Shown in pieces: positions 50,314 to 59,612 of a stretch of DNA of 64,000 nt; position 1 is the stretch's first letter, and each line of letters opens with the position of its first letter. Source of the stretch: Kitasatospora sp. NBC_00458 (GTDB lineage Bacteria; Actinomycetota; Actinomycetes; Streptomycetales; Streptomycetaceae); contig NZ_CP107904.1 in NCBI RefSeq assembly GCF_036013975.1, positions 248,001 through 312,000 on the forward strand. Reading direction: 5' to 3'. The notes beneath the pieces were generated by a model, which was given only the letters and a program-made list of their open reading frames with translations, searched no databases and was not told the DNA's origin. A program made the position numbers and the translations under genes.

Positions 50314-51681
50314 TTGCCTCTCGCGCTGGTCGCCCTGGCCGTGACCGCCTTCGCCATCGGAACCACCGAGTTCGCCGCCATGGGGCTGCTCCCCCAGGTG
50401 GCCGACGGTCTGGACGTCTCCATCCCGCAGGCGGGCTGGCTGATCTCCGCCTACGCCGTCGGCGTGGTGGTCGGCGCCCCGCTGCTCACCGCGCTCGCCG
50501 CCGGGCGGCCCCGGAAGGCGGTGCTGGTCGCCCTGGCCGGGTTCTTCGCCGCCGGGAACCTGCTCTGCGCCCTCGCCCCCGACTTCTGGTCACTGGCCGC
50601 CGCCCGGCTCATCACCGGACTCCCGCACGGCGCCTTCTTCGGTGCCGGGGCGGTCGCCGCGGCCGAACTGGTCGCCCCGGACCGGCGCGCCCGCGCGGTG
50701 GCGGTGATGTTCTCCGGTCTGACCGTGGCCAACATCATCGGCGTCCCGGCGGCGACCCTGCTCGGCCAGCACCTGGGGTGGCGGGCGACGATGCTGGTGG
50801 TGGTCGTGATCGGGGTGGCCGGCACGGTGGCGATCGCGCGGCTGGTCCCGCACCTGCCCTCCCCCGCCCAGGGCGGGCTCCGGCACGAACTGGGTGCGTT
50901 CCGCAACGGGCAGCTCTGGCTGGCGCTGGCCACCGTGGTGTTCGGCTGCGGCGGGTTCTTCGCCTGCTACAGCTACATCGCCCCGCTGCTCACCGAGGTC
51001 TCCGGCTACGCGACCGGGTCGGTGACGCTGGTGCTGGCACTGTTCGGGGTGGGGATGACGATCGGCAACGTGCTCGGCGGGTACGCGGCCGACCGGGCGC
51101 TGCGGCCGACGGTCTGCGTCGCGTTCCTGCTGCTGGCCGCCGTACTGGCGCTGTTCGCGGTGACCGCGCGGGCCGAGTGGTCGGCGGCGCTGACGGTGGT
51201 GCTGGTCGGGCTGTTCGGCTTCGCGATCGTGCCGGCCGTGCAGACCCTCGTCATGCGGGAGGCCCGCAGCGCGCCCACGCTGGCCTCGGCGACCGTGCAG
51301 GGCGCGTTCAACCTGGCCAACGCCCAGGGTGCGTTCTTCGGCGGGCTCGCCCTGGACGCCGGGCTCGGCTGGACCTCGCCGACCCTGGTCGGATCCGGGC
51401 TGGCGGCGTCCGGTGCGGTGATCGCGGTACTCGCCTGGGCCCTCGACCGGCGGGGGAGGAAACGGGTGGGCGGCCCGCCGGTCGCGGGCGGGGCGGTCGC
51501 GGGTGTGGCGGTCGCCGGTGGGGCGAACGCCGGTGGGGCGATCGCGGGTGGGGCGGTCACAGGCGGGGCTGCCGCGGGCGGGGCGGTCGCCGGTGCACCG
51601 GACCCCGGTGTCGCGGTCGTTCCCGGGCCGGCACCCGCGGGCGACGACGTGATTCGCGTGGCGGCCGGCACCGGCCGCTGA
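50314..51681 (+). CDS. MFS exporter, AraJ/chloramphenicol-resistance type
   Basis: A 455-residue protein from TTG 50314, with CCGGAG 8 bp upstream. Twelve hydrophobic segments span residues 1-390. The N-terminal FAIGTTEFAAMGLLPQVA and RLITGLPHGAFFGAGA are typical of the DHA1 AraJ/CmlR-like subfamily, so drug or sugar efflux is likely. The last 65 residues are an unusual Ala/Gly-rich repeat (VAGGAVAGVAVAGGANAGG) from a 15-bp-type DNA repeat, which may be a recent expansion. A TTTGCAAA palindrome pair follows the gene. Confidence 0.9.
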   Translation: MPLALVALAVTAFAIGTTEFAAMGLLPQVADGLDVSIPQAGWLISAYAVGVVVGAPLLTALAAGRPRKAVLVALAGFFAAGNLLCALAPDFWSLAAARLITGLPHGAFFGAGAVAAAELVAPDRRARAVAVMFSGLTVANIIGVPAATLLGQHLGWRATMLVVVVIGVAGTVAIARLVPHLPSPAQGGLRHELGAFRNGQLWLALATVVFGCGGFFACYSYIAPLLTEVSGYATGSVTLVLALFGVGMTIGNVLGGYAADRALRPTVCVAFLLLAAVLALFAVTARAEWSAALTVVLVGLFGFAIVPAVQTLVMREARSAPTLASATVQGAFNLANAQGAFFGGLALDAGLGWTSPTLVGSGLAASGAVIAVLAWALDRRGRKRVGGPPVAGGAVAGVAVAGGANAGGAIAGGAVTGGAAAGGAVAGAPDPGVAVVPGPAPAGDDVIRVAAGTGR

Positions 51682-51772
51682 GCCGCACCGCCCCACCACC
51701 ACCACCGCCGCACCGCCGCGTGACCGGGCGGCCCGGTCGGGTGGTGGTGCGGCGGGTGGCGAGCCGCCCCGG

Positions 51773-51814
51773 CGTGCTCTTTGCAAAGTGAAATCGCACT
51801 TTGCAAAGAGCACG
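51773..51814. promoter_or_regulatory. 18-bp inverted repeat with CTTTGCAAAG in each arm
   Basis: Arms 51773-51790 and 51797-51814 are perfect complements around a 6-nt spacer. Each arm contains the palindrome CTTTGCAAAG, so the site is a pair of palindromes. It lies between convergent genes, where a terminator is expected, but the AT-rich double palindrome looks like an operator for a dimeric regulator. Confidence 0.7.
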
Positions 51815-51851
51815 GCCGGGCAGCGGAGGCGGGGCCGCCGAGGCGGGGCGG

Positions 51852-52403
51852 TTATCCGGGCAGACCGGCGGCCGGCGGCACGGGGCGGATGTCCCGGTGG
51901 CCGTCGGCCAGCAGGCGGTACCCCTCCGCGTTGAACTTGATGCCGCCGCGCTCCTCCTCTGTCAGCTCGCGGCGGACCTTGGCGGGGACGCCGGCGACCA
52001 GGGAGCCGGGCGGGACCTCCATGCCCTGCGGCACCACGGCACCGGCCGCGACGAGCGAGCCGGCCCCGATCCGGGCACCGTTCAGCACCGTGGCGTTCAT
52101 CCCGACCAGGACATCGTCCTCGATCACACAGCCGTGCAGGACGGCGTTGTGCCCGACCGAGATCCGCTCGCCCATCACCAGCGGGAAGCCCAGATCGGCG
52201 TGGAGGGTGCAGTTGTCCTGGACGTTGCTGCCCGGTCCGACCGTGATCGCCTCGGCGTCCCCGCGCAGCACCGCCCCGTACCAGATGCTCGCCCCTGCGC
52301 CGACCGTGACGCTGCCCACCACGACGGCGTTCGGCGCGACGAACGCCGTCGGGTCCACGGCGGGGACCCGGCCCGCGACCTCGGCTATCAGCGGCTCTGC
52401 CAT
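51852..52403 (-). CDS. Gamma-carbonic anhydrase-like hexapeptide protein
   Basis: A 183-residue protein from ATG 52403 after TGGAGGA. Repeated hexapeptide turns (VVVGSVTVGAGASIWYGAVLRGD, IEDDVLVGMNATVLNGARIGAGSLVAAGAVV) build a left-handed beta-helix. The metal ligands are the three His of the family (TLHADLG, ISVGHNAVLHGCV). It resembles the YrdA/PaaY branch of gamma-class carbonic anhydrases. Confidence 0.92.
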   Translation of the reverse strand: MAEPLIAEVAGRVPAVDPTAFVAPNAVVVGSVTVGAGASIWYGAVLRGDAEAITVGPGSNVQDNCTLHADLGFPLVMGERISVGHNAVLHGCVIEDDVLVGMNATVLNGARIGAGSLVAAGAVVPQGMEVPPGSLVAGVPAKVRRELTEEERGGIKFNAEGYRLLADGHRDIRPVPPAAGLPG

Positions 52404-52549
52404 CTCGTCCTCCAGGTGACGACTGCCCATCAGGTCCGGGCCATGATGGCATCCCCGGCGGACGGCCCGATCAAGGACCCCGGACCGTCCGACCGGGCCC
52501 GCCTGTCGGACCCGGTCGGGCCCGACGGCGTCAGGCGGGCCCGGCGCGG

Positions 52550-53899
52550 TCAGTCGAGCGGACCCGCGACGGGCGACTCGGCCGGAGTCAGGACCGGCGA
52601 CTCCGCCGAGACCGGGGCCGGGGGCGGGCCACCGCACGCGGCAGTGTCGATCAGGTGCCCGAATGCCGCGTTGGTGGCGTCGATGTCCGACATGTCGTAG
52701 GAGTTGACCGAGGCGACGAACTGGCGGCGGTTGTCGGAGTCGCCGTACATGAACGTGTCGTAGCCCGGAACGCCGCCGGCGTGGCCCCAGGTCTCGCCGC
52801 AGGCGGTCAGGTTCCGCTGGAGGCCGAGGCCGTAGTGCGCCTCCTGGCTCTGCGGGGTGACCGCCTTCATCTCGGAGAGCAGCCGCCCGGGCAGCAGCCG
52901 CCCCCCGAGCAGGGCCGTCAGGAAGGTGGTGAGGTCGGCCGTCGTCGAGATCCCCGCGCCGGCCGCGCCCGCCATGCTCGGGTCCAGTTCGGTGGCGTCG
53001 GCCGGACCGGTGGACAGCTTGTAGTAGCCGTGCGCGTGCGGGCCGGGGACGGTCGTCGAGTGGATCGGCATCGAGGTGCCGGTCAGGCCGAGCCGGCGGA
53101 CGATCCGGCGGTCCACCTCGTCGGCCCAGCTGCGGCCGGTGATCCGCTCGATCAGCAGCCCGACCACGATGTAGTTGGTGTTGGAGTAGTGCCAGCCCTG
53201 CCCGGGGGCGAAGTACGGCTGGTGGGCGTTGGCGATCGCGATGAGCTGCTGGGGCCGGTAGGCCGTCCAGCGGCCGGTGTCCAGCCACCGCTGCAGCGCG
53301 CCGGTGCTCTCGTCGAACGAGAAGGCGTCGTCCTCGGTGTAGTTGAAGATGCCGCTGGTGTGGTCGAGCAGCTGGCGGACGGTGATGTTCCGCCCGTCGG
53401 GCACGAGGCCGGGCAGGAACCGCTCGACCTTGCCGTCGAGGTCCAGTCGGCCCTCGGCGACCAGCTGGAGGGCCACCGTGGCGACGAAGGTCTTGGTCAC
53501 GCTGCCGATCCGGAACCGGCCGTCCGCGGAGGCCTTCGCCCCGGTGGCGAAGTCGGCGGTGCCGGCCGCACCCTTCCACACCGACCGCCCGCGCTCGCTG
53601 ACCCGGACCAGCGTGGCCGAGGCCCCGCCCTGCTCCACCATCCGGCGCACCGCCGCGTCCAGCGCCTTCCCGTCCACGCCCTTCTTCGCCCCCTGCCCCG
53701 CCACCGTCACCCGGTACGGTTCGGACGCCGCGTGCGCGCCGGCCGCCGGGGCGACCACACCCGCCAGGCCCGCGCCGGCCAGCGCGACCGCGAGCACGCG
53801 GACGGCCGCACCCCGCCGTCGGCGCCCGGCGCCCGCCGCCCCGGCCGTGGGGGACCCGCTCCCCCGGCCGTCCACCGCTCCCCTGTCCGTCCCGCCCAT
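52550..53899 (-). CDS. Secreted serine hydrolase (beta-lactamase/DD-peptidase type)
   Basis: A 449-residue protein from ATG 53899 (GGGAGGC upstream). An arginine-rich N-terminus and hydrophobic core end at AGAHAASEP, a signal peptide. The catalytic Ser-x-x-Lys is SVTKTF near residue 141, the Tyr-x-Asn is YSNTNY near 246, and the third motif HAGG (GHAGGVPGY) near 390 replaces KTG, as in class C-like esterases and DD-carboxypeptidases (Pfam beta-lactamase family). A C-terminal Pro/Ser/Ala tail follows. Substrate could be peptidoglycan stem peptides or esters. Confidence 0.9.
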   Translation of the reverse strand: MGGTDRGAVDGRGSGSPTAGAAGAGRRRRGAAVRVLAVALAGAGLAGVVAPAAGAHAASEPYRVTVAGQGAKKGVDGKALDAAVRRMVEQGGASATLVRVSERGRSVWKGAAGTADFATGAKASADGRFRIGSVTKTFVATVALQLVAEGRLDLDGKVERFLPGLVPDGRNITVRQLLDHTSGIFNYTEDDAFSFDESTGALQRWLDTGRWTAYRPQQLIAIANAHQPYFAPGQGWHYSNTNYIVVGLLIERITGRSWADEVDRRIVRRLGLTGTSMPIHSTTVPGPHAHGYYKLSTGPADATELDPSMAGAAGAGISTTADLTTFLTALLGGRLLPGRLLSEMKAVTPQSQEAHYGLGLQRNLTACGETWGHAGGVPGYDTFMYGDSDNRRQFVASVNSYDMSDIDATNAAFGHLIDTAACGGPPPAPVSAESPVLTPAESPVAGPLD

Positions 53900-54532
53900 G
53901 CCGCCTCCCGAGTCAGTACCCACGAGTGCCGTCAACACCCCTGCCGCTTCCGACAGCTGACACTCTGGCAGGTGTGCACGAAGGAATCGTCGGCCCCAGG
54001 TCCAGACCGTCTCCGCCCCTGGCCCGATCCTTCCTGGCGTGTCCCTCCACCCTGAGGGTGAGTCGCGAGTCAGGGTCCGTTTCGTCGCCGACACCGGGGT
54101 GAGGCCGACGGCGGCCGCCCGGGGAGGTCGACGGCACGGCTCCGCGCCCACACCCCGGGGCCGGCCGGCGACCCGACGGGAGCCCTCGCGGGGATGCGGT
54201 ACCGGAGTCCGCCGTGGTCCCCGTCGACCCACCGGGTCGACGACCGCCACGGCTGGAACGGAGAGCGACCGGCCCTCTTGTGCCGCCCTCGGATCCCATC
54301 CGATGCACCGTTCAGACGCAGTACGTCGAAATCGGCGCCTTCGATATCACCGAAAGCCATGCACTCCGATCAATCTCCATCAACTCCGGTCGGATCAGAA
54401 GATCGACGTTTCGTCATGCATGTGACCTTCTACGGTCGTTGCTCAAGCGTCGCAGTGGCCCGCAGAAGGGTCCGGACACCACCGTGCCGCAGTGACCCAC
54501 GCATGGGTGCTGGCACAGGAAGTGGGAGAGTC
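53900..54532. other. Intergenic stretch, no gene seen
   Basis: About 630 bp. The last 200 bp (54330-54530) are markedly less GC-rich than the flanks and probably contain the promoter of the ParB-like gene. Open frames here have no ribosome site. Confidence 0.4.
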
Positions 54533-55396
54533 ATGCCCGTATCCAGGAACTACAGCTACGACATCCCGGACCACCCGATCTCGTACGAGAAGGTGGACCC
54601 GAGGACCGTCAAGTTCGATCCCCGCGCGCAGCGCAACCTCAACAGGGCCCGCGCGAAGGCCATCGCCGAGAAGCTGGTCCCCACCGCGATCGGCACACCG
54701 ATCCTCTCCCTCCGGTTGGACCGGTTCCGCTACGCGGTGGACGGGATGCACCGCATCCACGCCTGCCAGCTCATCCTGAACGGCGACGTCAAGGCCCCGG
54801 TCAAGGTCCGCAAGGCCGTCGAGGCCATCACCTGCGAGGTCCACGCGAAGCTGTCGATGGCCAACGAGGCGTCCATGTTCATCATCAAGAACAAGGAGTC
54901 CTCCAAGGTCGGCGCCAACGACGAGTACCGTATCGGCCTCCTCGCCGGCCACCCGCTCTTCGTGGACACCGACAGCGTCCTGGAGAAGCACAGCCTCAAG
55001 GTCGGCAGTCGCACCACCAACGGCCTGCGCGGCATCAAGGGCATCCTCAACATCGTCGCGGAGTACGGCCCCGAGACGCTGGACCTGGCGCTCACCATCG
55101 CCGAGGACGCGTGGGGCCGCACCCCGGACACCTGGGACTCCGTCACGGTGGGCGGCATCGCCACGGTGGCGGCCAGGCACTCCGACGTGGTCAAGCCGAG
55201 GGACCTCGCGGAGAAGCTGAAGCGGCAGGGCGATCCGGCGTCCTTCCGCGCGAAGATCCAGACCATCGCCACCAACGGCAACACCCACGGCGACGGGACC
55301 ATGGGGCGGCTGAAGGCCGCCCACTTCTCGGTCGCCTCCGCCTGGAACAGCAACCGCCGCACGAACAAGATCCCCGTCCCGAATATTTTCGAGTAG
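54533..55396 (+). CDS. ParB-like (DUF6551-type) protein
   Basis: A 287-residue protein from ATG 54533 with GGGAGAG upstream. The N-terminal YAVDGMHRIHACQL is the DGQHR-type core of ParB/sulfiredoxin-like nucleases; the later sequence (EASMFIIKNKESSKVGANDEYRIGL, GRLKAAHFSVASAWN) matches the phage and plasmid ParB-like DUF6551 family. It is a stand-alone gene with an AT-richer upstream region and its own strong terminator, which suggests horizontal origin. Confidence 0.78.
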   Translation: MPVSRNYSYDIPDHPISYEKVDPRTVKFDPRAQRNLNRARAKAIAEKLVPTAIGTPILSLRLDRFRYAVDGMHRIHACQLILNGDVKAPVKVRKAVEAITCEVHAKLSMANEASMFIIKNKESSKVGANDEYRIGLLAGHPLFVDTDSVLEKHSLKVGSRTTNGLRGIKGILNIVAEYGPETLDLALTIAEDAWGRTPDTWDSVTVGGIATVAARHSDVVKPRDLAEKLKRQGDPASFRAKIQTIATNGNTHGDGTMGRLKAAHFSVASAWNSNRRTNKIPVPNIFE

Positions 55397-55411
55397 GGAC
55401 CCCGGCCCGAG

Positions 55412-55446
55412 CGGAGCCCCCGTCGCAGTCCGCGACGGGGGCTCCG
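55412..55446 (+). terminator. Strong terminator after the ParB-like gene
   Basis: A perfect 15-bp stem (55412-55426 with 55432-55446) and a 5-nt loop, 15 bp after the stop codon. The 300 bp beyond it to the next gene hold nothing I can recognise. Confidence 0.88.
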
Positions 55447-55744
55447 GCGTTTCCACACCCCGGGGCCGGCCGGGAGGGGAACGAGCCGTGCGACCAGCGA
55501 CTGGGCGACCCTCCGGGCGCGCTCCCGGGGAGGCCGTGAGCGGCATCGCTGCGCGGGCGTCCTCGGCGCGGAACCCGGCCCCGGCGCCGCGCGTCGGCGC
55601 CGCTCATGGGTACGGCACGGGCGTGCCCCGCACCTCCGGCGGCTGACGGCCGGTCCGGGACGGGATCCCGGCCGGCCGGCGCGCGGGTCGCGGGGCCGCG
55701 ACCCGCGTGACGGTCGGAGGCGCGGGAAACGGCCCCGGAACGGA

Positions 55745-56311
55745 TCAGGCGACCGGGGCCTTCACCCGCAGCACCTCGATGAACGCCCGCAGCCACGCCG
55801 GGTGGTCGGGCCAGGCGCGGGCCGAGACGACCACGCCGTCGACCACCGCCTCGCCGTCCACGTACGCGGCGCCGGCCGCCTTCACGTCCGGCTCCAGGGC
55901 CGGGTAGGCGGCACTGGTGCGCCCGGCCAGCACGCCGGCGGCGGCCGTGATCAGCGGGCCGTGGCAGATCTGCGCGACCGGCTTCTCGCCCTCGAAGAAG
56001 TGCCGGACGATCCGCTGCACCTCCGGGTCGTTGCGCAGGTACTCGGGAGCGCGGCCGCCGGGGATCACCAGGGCCACGTACTCGGCCGGGTCGACGTCGG
56101 CGAACGCGACGTCGGCGGGCCAGGTGTAGCCGGGCTTCTCCGTGTAGGTGTCGAACCCCTCGACGAAGTCGTGCACGACGAACTGCAGCCGTTTCCTGGC
56201 CGGAGCCGCGATGTCGACCTGGTAGCCCTCCTCGCGCAGCCGCTGGTAGGGGTAGAACACCTCCAGCGACTCCGCGGCGTCCCCGGTGACGAGCAGGATC
56301 TTCGATGCCAT
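55745..56311 (-). CDS. DJ-1/PfpI family protein (class I amidotransferase-like)
   Basis: A 188-residue protein from ATG 56311. KILLVTGDAAESLEVFYPYQRL and LVIPGGRAPEYLRNDPEVQRIV are typical of the PfpI/YhbO branch, and the nucleophile elbow is AQICHGP with Cys near 118. Family members act as intracellular glyoxalase III, deglycase or protease-like stress proteins; which applies here cannot be told. Confidence 0.92.
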   Translation of the reverse strand: MASKILLVTGDAAESLEVFYPYQRLREEGYQVDIAAPARKRLQFVVHDFVEGFDTYTEKPGYTWPADVAFADVDPAEYVALVIPGGRAPEYLRNDPEVQRIVRHFFEGEKPVAQICHGPLITAAAGVLAGRTSAAYPALEPDVKAAGAAYVDGEAVVDGVVVSARAWPDHPAWLRAFIEVLRVKAPVA

Positions 56312-56551
56312 CGCCGACATCCCTCCGAATCGATCGATCGTCGGACACGGTGCAGGCCCGCTCGGTCTGCACCGGCGCGGGCCGCGACCAACCTCCCGCA
56401 CCGGGCGGCGCCCGCGCAACAGGGCGCACGGGCGTCCCGCAGCGTGTCGGCTGCCACGCGCGCCGGTCGTGGACGGCGTGCGCCCCCTGGGCGGCGGACG
56501 CCTAGACTCCGTGCTGCCCGCACCCGTTGATCTTGGAGGGAGTCCGCCCCG

Positions 56552-57097
56552 ATGTCGGACCGCACCACCTACCTCGTCCTGCCCGGCTACCAGAGCTCCG
56601 GCCCGGCCCACTGGCAGAGCCGCTGGGAGGCGGCCGACCCGGCGTTCGTCCGCGTCGAGCAGGCGGACTGGGAGCACCCGGACCCGGAGGACTGGGTGGC
56701 CCGGGTGGACGCGGCGGTCGGCGCGGCGGCCGCCGCCGGGCCCGTGGTGCTGGTGGCGCACAGCCTGGGCTGCGCGACGGTGGCGCGCTGGGCGGCAGCG
56801 GCACCCGCCGAACGGACCGCCGCCGTCCGGGGCGCGCTGCTCGTCGCCCCCGCCGACATCGACCACGCCGACGTCCCCCCGCTGCTGGGGTTCCGCCCGG
56901 TCGCGCTGCCCCGCCTCCCGTTCCCCTCCGTCGTGGTCTCCAGCAGCGACGACCCGTGGGTCACGCCGGACCGCGCCCGCCACTTCGCCGCCGCCTGGGG
57001 CTCCCGCTACGTCGAGCCCGGCGCGTACGGGCACCTCAACTCCGACTCGGGGCTGGGCGACTGGCCCGAGGGCCGCGAGCTGCTCGCCGGGCTCTGA
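56552..57097 (+). CDS. RBBP9/YdeN-type alpha/beta hydrolase
   Basis: A 181-residue protein from ATG 56552 with GGAGGG upstream. It opens with TTYLVLPGYQSSGPAHWQSRWE, has the nucleophile elbow VAHSLGC (Ser near 77), VVSSSDDPWV with the Asp and GHLNSDSGLGDWPEG with the His. This is the DUF1234/RBBP9 serine hydrolase family. Substrate unknown. Confidence 0.9.
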   Translation: MSDRTTYLVLPGYQSSGPAHWQSRWEAADPAFVRVEQADWEHPDPEDWVARVDAAVGAAAAAGPVVLVAHSLGCATVARWAAAAPAERTAAVRGALLVAPADIDHADVPPLLGFRPVALPRLPFPSVVVSSSDDPWVTPDRARHFAAAWGSRYVEPGAYGHLNSDSGLGDWPEGRELLAGL

Positions 57098-57274
57098 CCC
57101 GAGGCCGGAGGCGGCTGGCGCAGCGGCGCGCGGGGAGCGAGCGGCGCGCCGGGCGCGGCGGCCTCCGAAGGCCCGCCGTCCCGGTGGTCATCCCAGACTT
57201 CGGGGATGGGAAGGCGGTCACCCCTGCGACCAGAATGCGGAGCAGACCGACTCCCCCCGAAAGGTGTGCCGGAG

Positions 57275-57544
57275 ATGAACCGTCCCGTCCGCTCGCTCGC
57301 CGTCCTCGCGCTCAGCGCCGTCGCCGCCCTCACCGGGACGGCCGCCGCCCAGGCGGCCGCCCCGCCCGGCACCACGGTGGTGACGCCCACCGTCGACCCC
57401 AAGCCGCTCGAAGAGGCCGCCGCCTACAGGTGCGACGTCGAGTACACCGTCGCCTACTACAGCTACCGCCAGCTGGGCTACCCCGAGCTGGAGTCCGTGC
57501 TGCACGCCGAGAAGACCTATGCCCTCTGCGCCTCGCAGGGCTGA
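57275..57544 (+). CDS. Small secreted hypothetical protein
   Basis: An 89-residue protein from ATG 57275. Signal peptide with cleavage near AAAQAAAPP, then a mature region of about 60 residues with two Cys (YRCDVEYT and ALCASQG) that could form one disulfide. Not recognised. The following gene also encodes a secreted Cys-containing protein. Confidence 0.68.
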   Translation: MNRPVRSLAVLALSAVAALTGTAAAQAAAPPGTTVVTPTVDPKPLEEAAAYRCDVEYTVAYYSYRQLGYPELESVLHAEKTYALCASQG

Positions 57545-57578
57545 CCGGCGACCGGTGACCGGCGCGGAGGAGACCGCG

Positions 57579-58004
57579 ATGCGCCGGGGGCCGTTCTCGC
57601 CGCTCGCCCTGTGCACCATCGCCCTGGGCACCGCCCCCGCCCCGCAGGGCGCCTGCGAGGCCGGCACCGGGCGGGAGTCGATCGGCGGCCACGGCGTGCT
57701 GGAGCCGCTGCCGGCCCCCGTCACGCCGGCTGTTCACTGCACCGGGCGCCGCCTGTACCTCGAACCCGGCACGTACGGGTGGTCGTTGCTGTCGCCCGGC
57801 GGGACCGCGCCCGGCCGCGACGTGTGGCTCGCGGGTGACTGGTACGCGTGGTCGCTCTGCGTCCACGCGAGCTCCGGCGGCTACGCCGCGACCACGATGC
57901 TGTGCCCGGAGAGCGGCACCGGACCGGCGCGGTCGATGACCCAGTCGTTCGACGTCGCCTTCGAGTACACCTACTCCTGGGAGTCCCGGCTGCACCGCCG
58001 GTAG
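57579..58004 (+). CDS. Secreted hypothetical protein
   Basis: A 141-residue protein from ATG 57579 with GGAG upstream. The N-terminus (FSPLALCTIALGTAPAPQGACEAG) could be a short signal; the mature part is rich in Trp/Tyr/Gly with four further Cys in two pairs (TPAVHCTGRR, SLCVHASS, MLCPESG), suggesting an extracellular disulfide-bonded fold. It lies 34 bp behind the previous secreted gene and may share its operon. Unknown function. Confidence 0.6.
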   Translation: MRRGPFSPLALCTIALGTAPAPQGACEAGTGRESIGGHGVLEPLPAPVTPAVHCTGRRLYLEPGTYGWSLLSPGGTAPGRDVWLAGDWYAWSLCVHASSGGYAATTMLCPESGTGPARSMTQSFDVAFEYTYSWESRLHRR

Positions 58005-58209
58005 CCCGGTCCTCGCTGAGCCCGGGCCGGACGGGCCCTCAGCGGACCCTCAGCGGACCCCCGGCGTGCTCCCGGCGTGCTCCCGGCGGGCGGTGGGTGT
58101 CGGAACTTCTCCCGCAGTTCGTCCGGAGGCCACCCGGAGGGGCGCGGCGGCTCCTAGTCTGCGGGCGACGACCCCGACGCCACGCCACCAGGGCGAGCAA
58201 GGAGATCCC

Positions 58210-59496
58210 ATGACGAACCGTCCGCTCGACGGCAGCAGCCCGGCGGAGCCCGCCGAGGGCACCGGCTCCTCCCGCCGACGCTTCCTGCGCGCCACCGGCG
58301 CGGCCGGGCTCGGCGCGGCCGCGTTCGTCTCGGCCGGTGCCGGTGAGGCCTCCGCGGCCCCCGGCGGCGACCCGTCGGGTGCCGAGCAGCCCTCCGCCGA
58401 CGAGCGCGCCGCCGCCGCGGGCCGCCCGTCCGGCACCCGCCCGCCGGTCCGCACCGGCACCGGCCTGGACCGGCTCCCGCACCCGCTGATCGTGGGGCAC
58501 CGCGGTGCCCCCGGCTACCGCCCGGAGCACACCCTGGGCTCCTACGACCTCGCCCTCCAGCTGGGCGCGGACGTCATCGAGCCGGACCTCGTCCCGACCA
58601 AGGACGGCCACCTGGTGGTCCGGCACGAGAACAACATCGCCGAGACGACGGACGTCGCCGACCACCCGGAGTTCGCCGGCCGCAAGGCCACCAAGACCAT
58701 CGACGGCGCGGCCCAGACCGGCTGGTTCACCGAGGACTTCACGCTCGCCGAGCTCCGCACCCTGCGCGCCAAGGAGCGGCTGCCGCAGCAGCGCCAGCGG
58801 AACACCCTCTACGACGGCCGCTGGGCGATCCCGACCCTCCGCGAGGTGGCCGACTTCGCCCGCAAGCGCGGCCGCGAGCTGGGCCGGGACGTCTGGATCT
58901 ACCCGGAGACCAAGCACCCGAGCTACTTCCGGTCGATCGGCCTTCCCCTGGAGGAGCGGCTCGCGGACGAGTTGCGCCGCACCGGGCTGGCCGGGCGCAA
59001 CGGCCGGGCGATCCTGCAGTCCTTCGAGCCGAGCAGCCTCCAGCGGCTCGCCAAGCTGGTCGACAACCCGCGGATCCAGCTGCTGGGCGGCGCGACCACC
59101 CGCCCGTACGACTTCGAGCTGGCCAAGGACCCTCGCACGGTGGCCGACCTGGTGACCCCGGCCGGTCTGCGCTGGATCTCCTCCTTCGCGCACGGCATCG
59201 GCCCGACCACGCAGCTGATCGCACCGGTCGACGCCACCGGCAAGCTGCTGCCGCCGACCACCCTCGTCCGGGACGCGCACGCGGCCGGCCTGCTGCTGCA
59301 CCCCTACACGGTGCGCAACGAGAACGGCTTCCTGCCGCTGGACTACCGCAGGGGCACCGACCCGAACGCGTACGGCGACGCCATCGGCTGGGCCCGCTAC
59401 CTGTACGAGCTGGGTGTGGACGGGTTCTTCACCGACCAGACCGACACCAGCGTGCTGGCCCGTCAGGACTTCTGGGCCGCCAAGGGCGTGCACTGA
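58210..59496 (+). CDS. Tat-exported glycerophosphodiester phosphodiesterase
   Basis: A 428-residue protein from ATG 58210 with AAGGAG upstream. The signal SSRRRFLRATGAAG is a consensus twin-arginine motif. The TIM-barrel has HRGAPGYRPEHTLGSY (His/Arg/Glu catalytic), DVIEPDLVPTKDGHLVVRHE, WIYPETKHP, ILQSFEPSSLQRL and DGFFTDQTD. It hydrolyses glycerophosphodiesters to glycerol-3-phosphate and an alcohol, releasing phosphate sources outside the cell. The His/Glu metal site is intact. Streptomycetes carry several such genes. Confidence 0.94.
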   Translation: MTNRPLDGSSPAEPAEGTGSSRRRFLRATGAAGLGAAAFVSAGAGEASAAPGGDPSGAEQPSADERAAAAGRPSGTRPPVRTGTGLDRLPHPLIVGHRGAPGYRPEHTLGSYDLALQLGADVIEPDLVPTKDGHLVVRHENNIAETTDVADHPEFAGRKATKTIDGAAQTGWFTEDFTLAELRTLRAKERLPQQRQRNTLYDGRWAIPTLREVADFARKRGRELGRDVWIYPETKHPSYFRSIGLPLEERLADELRRTGLAGRNGRAILQSFEPSSLQRLAKLVDNPRIQLLGGATTRPYDFELAKDPRTVADLVTPAGLRWISSFAHGIGPTTQLIAPVDATGKLLPPTTLVRDAHAAGLLLHPYTVRNENGFLPLDYRRGTDPNAYGDAIGWARYLYELGVDGFFTDQTDTSVLARQDFWAAKGVH

Positions 59497-59516
59497 CCCC
59501 GGACGCACGAGGCCGA

Positions 59517-59562
59517 ACGCCCGTGCCCCGGACCGTCACCGGACGGTCCGGGGCACGGGCGT
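59517..59562. terminator. Strong bidirectional terminator
   Basis: A perfect 21-bp stem (59517-59537 with 59542-59562) closed by a 4-nt loop, between the convergent GDPD and PBP genes. Confidence 0.92.
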
Positions 59563-59612
59563 CGGTACGTCCGCGGCCCTGCCCCGGCCGGGCCCCGCGG
59601 GGCCCGGCCGCC

